41,705 nucleotides of DNA from Treponema sp. (GTDB taxonomy: Bacteria; Spirochaetota; Spirochaetia; Treponematales; Breznakiellaceae): positions 1-41,705 of the forward strand of contig JAISMC010000100.1 in assembly GCA_031276965.1 (NCBI GenBank), given 5' to 3'. Below, piece after piece: positions 34,933 through 41,705 of this stretch; the first letter of the stretch is position 1; each line of letters starts with the position of its first letter. The notes under the pieces are model-generated. The model was given only the letters and a program-made list of their open reading frames with translations, was not told the DNA's origin and ran no database searches. A program made the translations under genes and the position numbers.

Positions 34933-34960
34933 TTGCAGCCGGAACCGGCCGTGCTACACT
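34933..34960 (+). promoter_or_regulatory. CapA-like lipoprotein promoter
   Basis: TTGCAG (34933-34938), 16 nt, TACACT (34955-34960), then 6 nt to the ATG at 34967. Another apparently leaderless start. Confidence 0.5.
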
Positions 34961-34966
34961 GGGGCC

Positions 34967-36145
34967 ATGCGGTTTTCTTCGGCCTTCAAACCGGGCGTCC
35001 GTACCCTGGGGCTGCTCTGCCTGCTCCTGGCTTCCTGCGGCCCCGGGACCGTCCCGGAACCGGAGCCGCCGGAACCGCCGCGGCCCGGGGAGCTTACCAT
35101 CGTCGCCGCCGGGGACAACCTCTTCCACGAGACCATCACCGCCGCCTTCCGCGAAGAGGGGGGCTGGGATTTCGCCCCCATCTACGACCTGATCAAGCCC
35201 GTCATATCGGGAGCGGACCTGGCCTTTATCAACCAGGAAACGGCGCTGGGAAGGGAATCCTTCGGCTATTCGGGGTATCCCCGGTTCAACACCCCCCAGG
35301 CCCTGGCGTTCAACCTGGCCGCCGCCGGTTTTGACATTATCAACCAGGCGAACAACCACATCATGGACAAGGGAGAGGCCGGCGTCATGGATACCATCGC
35401 CGCCTGGGACAGGGTCCGGGGAACGGCGTACCTGGGCATTCACCGCTCCCGGGAGGAACGGGACCGCCGGCGGGTCATCATCGAAAAGAACGGCCTCCGC
35501 GCCGGCTTTCTGGCCTATACCTACGGCACCAACGGGCTGGCGGTCCCCGGGGACAAGCCCTACCTGGTCTCGCTCATCGACGAGGAGACGATAATCCGGG
35601 AAACCGGCGCCCTGCGGCCCCTCTGCGACGTTCTTGTCGTCTCCATGCACTGGGGAGATGAGTACGGCCCCGCCCCTTCCGCCGGGCAGACCGCCCTGGC
35701 GGCGCTGCTGGCCGCCCAGAAGGTGGACCTGGTGATTGGCCATCATCCCCACGTGCTGCAGCCCGCGGAATACATACTCCGGCCCGACGGCAGGCAGATG
35801 CTGTGCTTTTATTCGCTGGGCAATTTTATGTCAAGCCAGAGGCAGCCCGCCGCCCTTGTCGGGGGCCTGATGTATGTAAAACTGACCGGCCCGGCGGGGA
35901 ACATCATGTTTGCGGACGCGGGGATTATTCCGGTTATCACCCACTACGAATCCGGCTGGACCGGATACCGGGTATATCCGCTTTACCGGTACACCGCCGG
36001 GCTCGTACAAAAGCACCGCTCCTACCATGCGAAAACCGGCTTAAATATGGAATACATCAACGCCGTCCTGGATAGTCTGAAGGTAAAACTGATTATGCAG
36101 AATCCCTTTGCCCCCGCCGGCGCCGCGCCGCCTGACCCGCATTAA
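34967..36145 (+). CDS. CapA-family lipoprotein (PgsA-type metallophosphatase fold)
   Basis: 392 aa. Signal with lipobox LLASC (Cys24), then a Pro/Glu-rich spacer. The CapA/PgsA domain follows: TIVAAGDNLFHET, INQETALG, ANNHIMDKGEAG, SMHWGDEYGPAPS and IGHHPHVLQPAEYIL, the metal- and catalytic-residue motifs, with the C-terminal FYSLGNFMSSQ. The family is linked to poly-gamma-glutamate or surface polymer production, but no other capsule genes are nearby, so the role is open. The ATG at 34967 is chosen because it starts a proper lipoprotein signal; a longer frame begins inside the repeat. Confidence 0.88.
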   Translation: MRFSSAFKPGVRTLGLLCLLLASCGPGTVPEPEPPEPPRPGELTIVAAGDNLFHETITAAFREEGGWDFAPIYDLIKPVISGADLAFINQETALGRESFGYSGYPRFNTPQALAFNLAAAGFDIINQANNHIMDKGEAGVMDTIAAWDRVRGTAYLGIHRSREERDRRRVIIEKNGLRAGFLAYTYGTNGLAVPGDKPYLVSLIDEETIIRETGALRPLCDVLVVSMHWGDEYGPAPSAGQTALAALLAAQKVDLVIGHHPHVLQPAEYILRPDGRQMLCFYSLGNFMSSQRQPAALVGGLMYVKLTGPAGNIMFADAGIIPVITHYESGWTGYRVYPLYRYTAGLVQKHRSYHAKTGLNMEYINAVLDSLKVKLIMQNPFAPAGAAPPDPH

Positions 36146-36200
36146 GGGGCGGGGGGCCGGTCCCGGCGGGGATCCCGGCGGAACCACAGGGCCGGCGCAC

Positions 36201-36230
36201 AAAAAAGGCCGAAAACATCCGTTTCCGGCC
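36201..36230 (-). terminator. Intrinsic terminator of the alpha operon
   Basis: On the minus strand, GGCCGGAAAC-GGAT-GTTTTCGGCC (36207-36230, ten pairs with one G-U) followed by TTTTTT (36201-36206). A textbook rho-independent terminator 7 nt after the zinc-ribbon gene. Confidence 0.9.
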
Positions 36231-36236
36231 CCCCTC

Positions 36237-36416
36237 TTACAGGCTCTTCCTGCCGTGCTTCAATGCGGCCCTGCAGGTTTTGCAGATTTTTATCTTGCCT
36301 TCCCCCGCTTCCTGTTCATAGATAATCTTGACGTTGGTCCGCTTGCAGACCGGGCACTCGCCCCGCCCGCGGGCGAACAGTTCCCGGATACCTTTGCCCC
36401 TGTGCGCTTTAGACAT
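36237..36416 (-). CDS. Small zinc-ribbon protein
   Basis: 59 aa: MSKAHRGKGIRELFARGRGE, CPVC (21-24), NVKIIYEQEAGEGKIKI, CKTC (45-48), RAALKHGRKSL. Two CxxC knuckles 20 residues apart form a zinc ribbon; the ends are strongly basic, as in ribosome- or RNA-binding proteins. A good GGAG site lies between its ATG and the rplQ stop 9 nt upstream. It is the last gene before the operon terminator, so probably coexpressed with rpoA and rplQ. I do not know a named family. Confidence 0.8.
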   Translation of the reverse strand: MSKAHRGKGIRELFARGRGECPVCKRTNVKIIYEQEAGEGKIKICKTCRAALKHGRKSL

Positions 36417-36425
36417 GCTCCACTC

Positions 36426-36914
36426 CTAGTTGGCTTCCGCAGCCGGTTTTTCAGTCTTTCCGGCCGCGCCTTTTTTCTTTCCGTCTTTGGCGGCCCTGCC
36501 CCTGGAGTCCGCCTTGGACTTCTTTCCCTTCTTGCCGGAAGAATCGCCGGTATCCAGTTTATAATCCACCAGTTCAAGGATGACTATTTCCGCCGCGTCG
36601 CCGGCCCGTTTCCCCAGCTTGAGAATCCGGGTATAACCGCCGGGCCGCTCCTTCATCCTTACGGCAATATTGGTAAAGAGCTTGGCCGCCACGCCTTCGT
36701 CAAAGAGACGGCTGGAAACAATGCGCCGGTTATGGACCGAATCAACCTTGGCCCTGGTTATCAGCTTTTCGGCGCTCCGGCGAATCTCCAGGGCCTTCGC
36801 CCTGGTGGTCCTGATCCGTTCCTTCCTGAACAAGGAGGTAACCATATTGCGGTGCAGCGCTTTCCGGTGGGCCGCAGAGCGTTCAAGGGGATTAAAGCCG
36901 CATTTGTGATTCAT
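36426..36914 (-). CDS. rplQ: Ribosomal protein bL17 with basic C-terminal tail
   Basis: 162 aa. The core (1-120) is typical: [52 protein letters not shown] and [27 protein letters not shown]. About 40 additional residues are Lys/Ala/Gly-rich ([20 protein letters not shown]), absent from the ~127-aa E. coli protein. Its ATG overlaps the rpoA stop by 23 nt, placing its ribosome site inside the rpoA repeat tail. Confidence 0.96.
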   Translation of the reverse strand: MNHKCGFNPLERSAAHRKALHRNMVTSLFRKERIRTTRAKALEIRRSAEKLITRAKVDSVHNRRIVSSRLFDEGVAAKLFTNIAVRMKERPGGYTRILKLGKRAGDAAEIVILELVDYKLDTGDSSGKKGKKSKADSRGRAAKDGKKKGAAGKTEKPAAEAN

Positions 36915-38127
36915 CTTCTTCTTCCTTTTGCGGGACAGCTTTTACCGCGTCTTCTTCTTCTTTTTGCGGCTCAGCCTGCGGCGCAAATTGCGGGACAGCC
37001 TGCGGCTCAGCCTGCGGCTCAACTTTTGCCGCGTCTTCTTCTTCCTTTTGCGGCTCAGCCTTTACCGCGTCTTCTTCTTCCTGTTGCAGCGCAGCCTGCG
37101 GGGCAACTTTTACCGCGTTTTTCAGCGCATTGACATCGGTTATCCCAAGGTTTAAATTCCACTCCTTAAGTTTTTCCTTAATCTCCTGGAGGGATTTCTT
37201 CCCGAAGTTACGGGTCTTGGTAATGTCATCCTCGGTTTTCCGGGTCAGCTCCCCTATGGTTTTAATGTTTGCATTCTTGAGGCAGTTGGAGGACCGCACC
37301 GACAGCTCCAGCTCTTCCACGGGGGTGTTAAGGATCTGGCGTATCCGCTCGTCATCCTCGTCAAGATCCTCGCCGGAGCCCAGATTGTTTTCATCAAAAT
37401 TGATAAAGACCGAAAAATGATCCTTGGCAATTTTTGCGGCCTCCGCCAGGGCGTCGTCGGGCCTGATGGTTCCGTCGGTCCATATCTCCAGCACCAGCTT
37501 GTCATAATCGCTGCGCTGTCCCACCCGGGTGGGCTCCACGGCAAATTTTACCTTCCTTACCGGAGAGAAGATTGCATCCATGGGGATGGTCCCTATCACC
37601 TCCACATACCGCTCGTTCACTTCCGAAGGCACATAACCCCGGCCCAGATCAATCTGGGCTTCAAACTCCAGCCGGGCGCCTTCCATAAGGGTCATTACAT
37701 GGATGCCGGAACTGAGGACCTCTACCTGTCCGGGCCGTTCAAAATCATCGCTCTTAATCACGGCCTTGCCGGACCATTCGTAGAGCAGCACATCCTGCTC
37801 CGCATCCTGAGAAAGCCGGAGCCGGATCTGTTTAAGATTGTTGATGACTTCCAGGGTATCCTCGACGATATTCGGTATGGTCTCAAATTCACTGGAAACC
37901 ACATGGGCGGTTCCCTCGGCGTCATAGGAAGTAATCTTAACCGCCGTAATGGCATAACCCTGAATCGAAGAAAGGAGGACCCTCCGCAGGGTATTGCCCA
38001 CGGTCGTGCCAAATCCCGGTTCAAAGGGAGCGGCGGTGAACTTGCCGTAGTTGGATTTAAGTTCACCATGCTCATAGGTGATGCCTTTCGGACGTTTGAT
38101 TCCTTTAAGCAGGTTCTTACGGGCCAT
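36892..38127 (-). CDS. rpoA: RNA polymerase subunit alpha with repetitive acidic tail
   Basis: 411 aa against about 330 in most bacteria. N-terminal dimerisation domain ([24 protein letters not shown]) and C-terminal domain ([31 protein letters not shown]...[13 protein letters not shown]) are complete to about residue 330. From ~336 a tail of repeats ([18 protein letters not shown]) rich in Glu, Gln, Pro and Ala extends to the end. Its DNA is a ~36-bp repeat. The tail would hang from the flexible CTD that contacts UP elements and activators. Confidence 0.97.
   Translation of the reverse strand: MARKNLLKGIKRPKGITYEHGELKSNYGKFTAAPFEPGFGTTVGNTLRRVLLSSIQGYAITAVKITSYDAEGTAHVVSSEFETIPNIVEDTLEVINNLKQIRLRLSQDAEQDVLLYEWSGKAVIKSDDFERPGQVEVLSSGIHVMTLMEGARLEFEAQIDLGRGYVPSEVNERYVEVIGTIPMDAIFSPVRKVKFAVEPTRVGQRSDYDKLVLEIWTDGTIRPDDALAEAAKIAKDHFSVFINFDENNLGSGEDLDEDDERIRQILNTPVEELELSVRSSNCLKNANIKTIGELTRKTEDDITKTRNFGKKSLQEIKEKLKEWNLNLGITDVNALKNAVKVAPQAALQQEEEDAVKAEPQKEEEDAAKVEPQAEPQAVPQFAPQAEPQKEEEDAVKAVPQKEEEDESQMRL
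36911..37120 (-). repeat. ~36-bp repeats encoding the RpoA tail
   Basis: At least three units share ACCGCGTCTTCTTCTTC followed by a TTTTGCGGCTCAGCC-type segment (about 36941-36980, 37023-37060 and 37061-37099), with a partial one at 36911-36940. They keep the reading frame. The rplQ start lies at their left edge. Confidence 0.75.
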
Positions 38128-38136
38128 GGGAACTCC

Positions 38137-38772
38137 TTATTTTGAATACAATTCGACGATCATCTGCTCTTTGATATCCGCAAGATCGGTAATATCACTG
38201 CGCCGCGGAGCAGCAAGAAACTTCCCTTTCATAGCATCGGGATCAAGCTCAAGCCAGGGCATAACGCCGGATTTGCCGAATTCCTTTAGAGCCTCCTTAA
38301 TAACCACAAGGCTTTTGCTGGTTTCTTTAATCTCGACTATATCCTCGGGTTTAACCAAATAGGAAGGCACATTCACCCGCTTTCCATTTACCGTTACATG
38401 ACCGTGGAGCACCACCTGACGGGCCTGGCTCCGGCTGGAGGCAAAACGCAGCCGGTAAACCACATTATCCAGCCGCCGTTCCAGCAGCACAAAGAGGTTC
38501 TCGCCGGTAATGCCCGGCATACGGAGGGCCCGCTCAAAAAAGAGGCCGAACTGCTTTTCCTGCATCCCGTATGTACGCTTAAGCTTCTGCTTTTCCCGAA
38601 GCTGAAGGCCGTAATCGGACCGTTTGCCCGGCCGCCCCTTGGGGTCCTTCCCCGGCGCAGGACGTTTTTTATTGATAGGACACTTGTCGCTCTTACAGCG
38701 ATCGCCCTTAAGCATCAATTTTTTTTGCTCCGCCCGGCACAGTCGGCAAACAGGTCCGGTATATCTTGCCAT
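38137..38772 (-). CDS. rpsD: Ribosomal protein uS4
   Basis: 211 aa. MARYTGPVCRLCRAEQKKLMLKGDRCKSDKC carries four cysteines (CxxC, C, C), the zinc-binding (C+) form. The S4 RNA-binding domain follows: PGITGENLFVLLERRLDNVVYRLRFA, SRSQARQVVLHGHVTVNGKRVN. Primary 16S rRNA binder and often the regulator of this operon. Confidence 0.97.
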   Translation of the reverse strand: MARYTGPVCRLCRAEQKKLMLKGDRCKSDKCPINKKRPAPGKDPKGRPGKRSDYGLQLREKQKLKRTYGMQEKQFGLFFERALRMPGITGENLFVLLERRLDNVVYRLRFASSRSQARQVVLHGHVTVNGKRVNVPSYLVKPEDIVEIKETSKSLVVIKEALKEFGKSGVMPWLELDPDAMKGKFLAAPRRSDITDLADIKEQMIVELYSK

Positions 38773-38804
38773 ATCTCTCTCCCTTATCTTATATCCACGC
38801 GCCG

Positions 38805-39188
38805 TTAGATGCGGCGGGTCTTCCGCGGCCGGCAGCCGTTATGCGGAATCGGAGTAACGTCGTTGATCGATTTTACTTTAATGCCCAGGGCGCCAAGCTG
38901 GCGGATCGCCGACTCCCGGCCGATACCCGGTCCTTTAACATACACATGGACTTCCCGAAGTCCCACCTGCAGGGCCTTCTGGGCCGCGGTCTCGGTAACG
39001 GTCTGGGCGGCAAAGGGAGTGGACTTCTTGGCGCCCCTGAAGCCGAGGCCCCCGGAACTGGCCCAGGAAATCGCATTCCCCATAAGGTCGGTAATAGTTA
39101 CTATTGTATTGTTAAAAGTAGCCTGTATGTAGACATTCCCCTCGTATACCGACTTCTTCTCTTTCCGCTTCTTTGTCGTAGCAGCCAC
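38805..39188 (-). CDS. rpsK: Ribosomal protein uS11
   Basis: 127 aa. Recognised by [40 protein letters not shown] and the C-terminal [14 protein letters not shown]. Platform protein of the small subunit that contacts the E-site mRNA. An internal terminator-like hairpin lies just upstream, between rpsM and this gene. Confidence 0.97.
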   Translation of the reverse strand: MAATTKKRKEKKSVYEGNVYIQATFNNTIVTITDLMGNAISWASSGGLGFRGAKKSTPFAAQTVTETAAQKALQVGLREVHVYVKGPGIGRESAIRQLGALGIKVKSINDVTPIPHNGCRPRKTRRI

Positions 39189-39237
39189 TCACTCCTCCAA
39201 TGCTCTTTTATCACGGAAAAACCGCCCGCGGTTCTCC

Positions 39238-39264
39238 AAAAACCCGGTTTCTAAAAGAAACCGG
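39238..39264 (-). terminator. Internal terminator/attenuator between rpsM and rpsK
   Basis: Minus strand: CCGGTTTCT-TTT-AGAAACCGG (nine pairs, 39244-39264), then G and TTTTT (39238-39242), one base after the rpsM stop. It has every feature of an intrinsic terminator yet lies inside the operon, before rpsK, rpsD, rpoA and rplQ. Confidence 0.7.
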
Positions 39265-39265
39265 C

Positions 39266-39631
39266 CTACTTCTTCTTGCCGGCGACGGTCTTCTTTTTGC
39301 CCTTCCGGGTACGGGCGTTGGTTCTGGTCCGCTGGCCCCTGAGGGGCAGCCCCCTCCGGTGACGGAGCCCCCGGTAACAGCCTATATCCATAAGCCGTTT
39401 AATGTTCAGGGCAATCTCCGTGCGGAGCCGCCCTTCAACCTTATACTCATTCTCGATAAGCTGCCTAAGCCCGTTCAACTCCTCCGGCGACAGATCGTTG
39501 ATGAGCCGCTGGGGATCGATCTTTGCTTTAAGGCAGATCTCATCGGCGCTGGACCGGCCAATGCCGAAAATGTAGGTTAAGGCAATGTTTACGTGCTTGT
39601 TGGGGAGGTCAATCCCGGCGATACGTGCCAT
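39266..39631 (-). CDS. rpsM: Ribosomal protein uS13
   Basis: 121 aa from [25 protein letters not shown], with the helix-two-turn-helix region and the basic C-terminus [25 protein letters not shown] that reaches the P-site tRNA. Head protein of the small subunit. Directly follows rpmJ. Confidence 0.97.
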   Translation of the reverse strand: MARIAGIDLPNKHVNIALTYIFGIGRSSADEICLKAKIDPQRLINDLSPEELNGLRQLIENEYKVEGRLRTEIALNIKRLMDIGCYRGLRHRRGLPLRGQRTRTNARTRKGKKKTVAGKKK

Positions 39632-39639
39632 ACAGTCTC

Positions 39640-39753
39640 CTAACCCTGTTTTTGCTTATGCTTGGGATTCTTGCAAATGATACGGACAATACCATTCCGC
39701 TTGATCACCTTACATTTATCACAAATAGGTTTTACGCTAGTCCGGACTTTCAT
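39640..39753 (-). CDS. rpmJ: Ribosomal protein bL36
   Basis: 37 aa: [37 protein letters not shown]. Zinc residues Cys11, Cys14, Cys27 and His32 are all present (zinc-dependent form). Between secY and rpsM, its classic place. 82 nt separate it from secY. Confidence 0.96.
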   Translation of the reverse strand: MKVRTSVKPICDKCKVIKRNGIVRIICKNPKHKQKQG

Positions 39754-39835
39754 CCTCTTCTCCCTTAACCTGTACTCGGACAGGATAGATTCCTATTAAA
39801 ACGAATTTCAAAGAATCCGTCAATCTTTCATGCTT

Positions 39836-41164
39836 CTACAAATTCCGGCCCCTGAGGCGTCCCCTCCGGGTTAATCCCTCATGGTGATGCATCTTGAGGA
39901 GGGCCTCGATCTGGCTCATGGTATCCAGATCAACCCCCACCAGAATCAAAAGGGAGGTTCCCCCCATTATATAGGAAATTGAAGTGGGAAACTGGAAGGC
40001 CCACTGGATAAAGGTCGGAATAACCGCAATAAAGGCCAAATAGAGCGAGCCGGGAAGCACGATACGGTTAAGTATTTTGGTCAGATACTCTTCGATCCGC
40101 TCCGTCCTAATCCCCGGGATGGATCCCCCGTTTTCACGGATATTTTTGGCTATTTCAATCGGATTCAGGGAAACCTGGGTGTAGAAATAGGCGAAAAATA
40201 TGATGAGCAGTACATACAGGATATTGTACAGGGGCTCCCGGGGGCTTAGAGCCCGGGAAACCGCCGCAAGCCAAGCCACATTACCGCCTATGGTGGAAGC
40301 AATCTGCAGGGGAAAGGTCAGAATGGAAGAGGCAAAGATGACCGGAATAACCCCGGAGGGGTTAATCTTAAAGGGAATATAGGTATTCTGGGCGCCGTAC
40401 ATTCTGCGGCCCACCACCCTTTTAGCATAATTGACGGGTATCTTCCGCTGGCCCTGCTGTTCAAACACCACCAGGGCAACCACCGCAACAAACATGATAA
40501 AGACCACAATCACAAATACCGGATTGAGATCTCCGGTCCGTACCCGGCCCCAGAGCTCATACACCGCATTGGGAAGCCGGGCCACAATCCCCGCGAAGAT
40601 CAACAGCGATATGCCGTTTCCAATGCCCCGCCGGGTAATTTGTTCCCCCATCCACATCAGGAACATGGTCCCGGTGGTTACCGTAAGCATGGCTATCAGC
40701 GTAAAGTGAAGCATGGGCAGACTGAGCAGATTCTCCACGCTCCGGGAAATGCTCTGGGCGTACTGGGTTACCGCAAAGGACTGGATAAGACAGACCGCTA
40801 CGGTCCCTATGCGCTGATAACCTTGAATCTTCTTTCTGCCCCCTTCCTCCTCGGAGATCTTCTTGAGTGAAGGAAAAACGATAAGGAGGAGCTGCATGAT
40901 GATCGACATAGAGATATAAGGCATAATCCCCAGCATAAAAACGGAGAAATTAGAAAAGGCGCCGCCGGCAAAGAAGTCAAGGTAGTCGATAATCGCATTC
41001 CCCGAATCCTGCTGAGAAAGAAAATAGGCGTTAAGCTCCCGGACATTGATCCCCGGTATGGGAAGCACTGCGCCGAGGCGGAAGACGATCAGGATGCCGA
41101 TTGTAAAGAGGATGCGCTCCCGAAGCTCTTTTACTCTAAATAAACCAACCAGTGGATTAGCCAT
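39836..41164 (-). CDS. secY: Preprotein translocase subunit SecY
   Basis: 442 aa, about ten membrane helices, forming the protein-conducting channel of the inner membrane with SecE (18770-18952) and SecG. Characteristic segments: FRLGAVLPIPGI, FSNFSVFMLGIMPYISMSIIMQLL (plug/signal region), and the cytosolic loop FAYFYTQVSLNPIEIAKNIRENGGSIPGIR. Start ATG at 41164; 19 nt after rplO. Confidence 0.97.
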   Translation of the reverse strand: MANPLVGLFRVKELRERILFTIGILIVFRLGAVLPIPGINVRELNAYFLSQQDSGNAIIDYLDFFAGGAFSNFSVFMLGIMPYISMSIIMQLLLIVFPSLKKISEEEGGRKKIQGYQRIGTVAVCLIQSFAVTQYAQSISRSVENLLSLPMLHFTLIAMLTVTTGTMFLMWMGEQITRRGIGNGISLLIFAGIVARLPNAVYELWGRVRTGDLNPVFVIVVFIMFVAVVALVVFEQQGQRKIPVNYAKRVVGRRMYGAQNTYIPFKINPSGVIPVIFASSILTFPLQIASTIGGNVAWLAAVSRALSPREPLYNILYVLLIIFFAYFYTQVSLNPIEIAKNIRENGGSIPGIRTERIEEYLTKILNRIVLPGSLYLAFIAVIPTFIQWAFQFPTSISYIMGGTSLLILVGVDLDTMSQIEALLKMHHHEGLTRRGRLRGRNL

Positions 41165-41183
41165 GAACCTTCCCTGTCAACGC

Positions 41184-41705
41184 CTACGCGTCTCCGCCCT
41201 TGCCGGAGTCCTGGGTTCCGCCTGCGCCGGAACGCCGTGAATTACCGCCGGAAACAGCCGCGGCAATAACCGAACCGCCCGCCTTCTCAATCTTTTCCCT
41301 GGCGGAAGCCGAAAGAGCGCCAACCTTGAAACTGAGCTTTTTGGAAAAGTCTCCGTCCCCCAGAATCTTAACGGGCGCCGCAAGCCGCCTTACCGCTCCG
41401 TCCTTCAAGGTTCCCTTAACGAGTCCCTTCCGGATCAGCGTAACGGCGTTTACGGTTTCTCCGTCTTCGTAGCGCTTTTCAATTTCTCCCAGATTGACTA
41501 TCTGTACTTCTTTCTTAAAGGGATGGTTTGAAAAACCCCGCTGGGCCAAACGCCGGTACAGGGGCATCTGCCCCCCCTCAAAACCGACGTAGGTTTTACC
41601 CCCCGACCGGGCCTTCTGACCCTTGTTGCCCTTTCCCGCGGTGGTACCCCGGCCCGAGCCCTGACCCCGGCCAATGATACGTTTCCGTTTATTGGCCCCT
41701 TCGGG
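41184..41705 (-). CDS. rplO: Ribosomal protein uL15 (5' end outside the window)
   Basis: The frame is open from the window edge: ...RKRIIGRGQGSGRGTTAGKGNKGQKARSGG, then FEGGQMPLYRRLAQRGFSN, a clear L15. At least 173 residues; the first few are beyond 41705. An internal ATG at 41567 is not the true start. The C-terminal part ends with a Gly/Ser-rich extension (GGNSRRSGAGGTQDSGKGG). Binds 23S rRNA and precedes secY in the spc operon. Confidence 0.95.
   Translation of the reverse strand, partial: PEGANKRKRIIGRGQGSGRGTTAGKGNKGQKARSGGKTYVGFEGGQMPLYRRLAQRGFSNHPFKKEVQIVNLGEIEKRYEDGETVNAVTLIRKGLVKGTLKDGAVRRLAAPVKILGDGDFSKKLSFKVGALSASAREKIEKAGGSVIAAAVSGGNSRRSGAGGTQDSGKGGDA

Noticed and set aside
34853-34966. 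Longer N-terminus for the CapA-like protein
   Set aside because: The added residues come from the CACGAAC repeat and precede the promoter and lipoprotein signal.
36108-37133. 341-codon plus-strand frame over rplQ and the rpoA tail
   Set aside because: Shadow of the repetitive rpoA end and rplQ, both clearly coding on the minus strand.

Overview
The window is a 41.7 kb stretch of GC-rich chromosome from a spirochaete, most likely a Treponema-type organism. This rests on gene content and order (beta operon and alpha operon with spirochaete-style lipoproteins), on protein character, and on the Asn at the position equivalent to E. coli RpoB Ser531, a known treponeme/Borrelia trait linked to natural rifampicin resistance. 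The species cannot be fixed from sequence alone. There is no rRNA, CRISPR array, IS element or prophage.

Layout. (1) 205-2642 (+): cysteine desulfurase and ThiI, a tRNA 4-thiouridine pair of the kind where ThiI lacks a rhodanese domain. (2) 2542-7356 (-): a galactokinase-like GHMP kinase, SurE, a TPR protein and a secreted TPR/NHL protein, tightly spaced. (3) 7621-19568 (-): the large transcription/translation operon tRNA-Thr, rpmG, tRNA-Trp, secE, nusG, rplK, rplA, rplJ, rplL, rpoB, rpoC, with a near-consensus promoter in front, a terminator hairpin behind, and unexplained RNA structures after rpmG, after rplL and before rpoB. (4) 19656-20803 (+): deoD and a hot-dog thioesterase. (5) 20857-23888 (-): aspS and a split two-gene ChrA-type transporter. 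(6) 23988-27351 (+): a DEAD-box helicase and a YbiT-like ABC-F protein. (7) 27391-29222 (-): a membrane protein and a proline-rich TPR lipoprotein. (8) 29286-33542 (+): a small Cys protein, prfA, prmC and a RelA/SpoT homologue whose hydrolase site is destroyed. (9) 33570-34876: a small accessory island holding one unknown 240-aa gene, a 41-bp near-perfect palindrome over its stop codon, a 19-unit array of 21-bp palindromic repeats in front of it, and CACGAA-type repeats in inverted orientation on both sides. (10) 34967-36145 (+): a CapA-like lipoprotein. (11) 36201-41705 (-): the end of the S10/spc/alpha ribosomal cluster, rplO(partial)-secY-rpmJ-rpsM-rpsK-rpsD-rpoA-rplQ plus a small zinc-ribbon gene, closed by a strong intrinsic terminator.

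Most of the window is housekeeping: transcription (alpha, beta, beta', NusG), translation (ribosomal proteins, RF1 and its methylase, AspRS, ABC-F), export (SecY, SecE) and RNA handling. The parts that look new are the palindromic-array island, a hairpin repeated twice in the beta operon with compensatory changes visible only on the transcribed strand, a three-way-junction-like structure ahead of rpoB, several promoters whose -10 box sits 5-8 nt from the start codon (apparently leaderless mRNAs), and three proteins with altered active sites or tails (Rsh, ABC-F, RpoA). All calls are from reading the sequence; no database search was possible.
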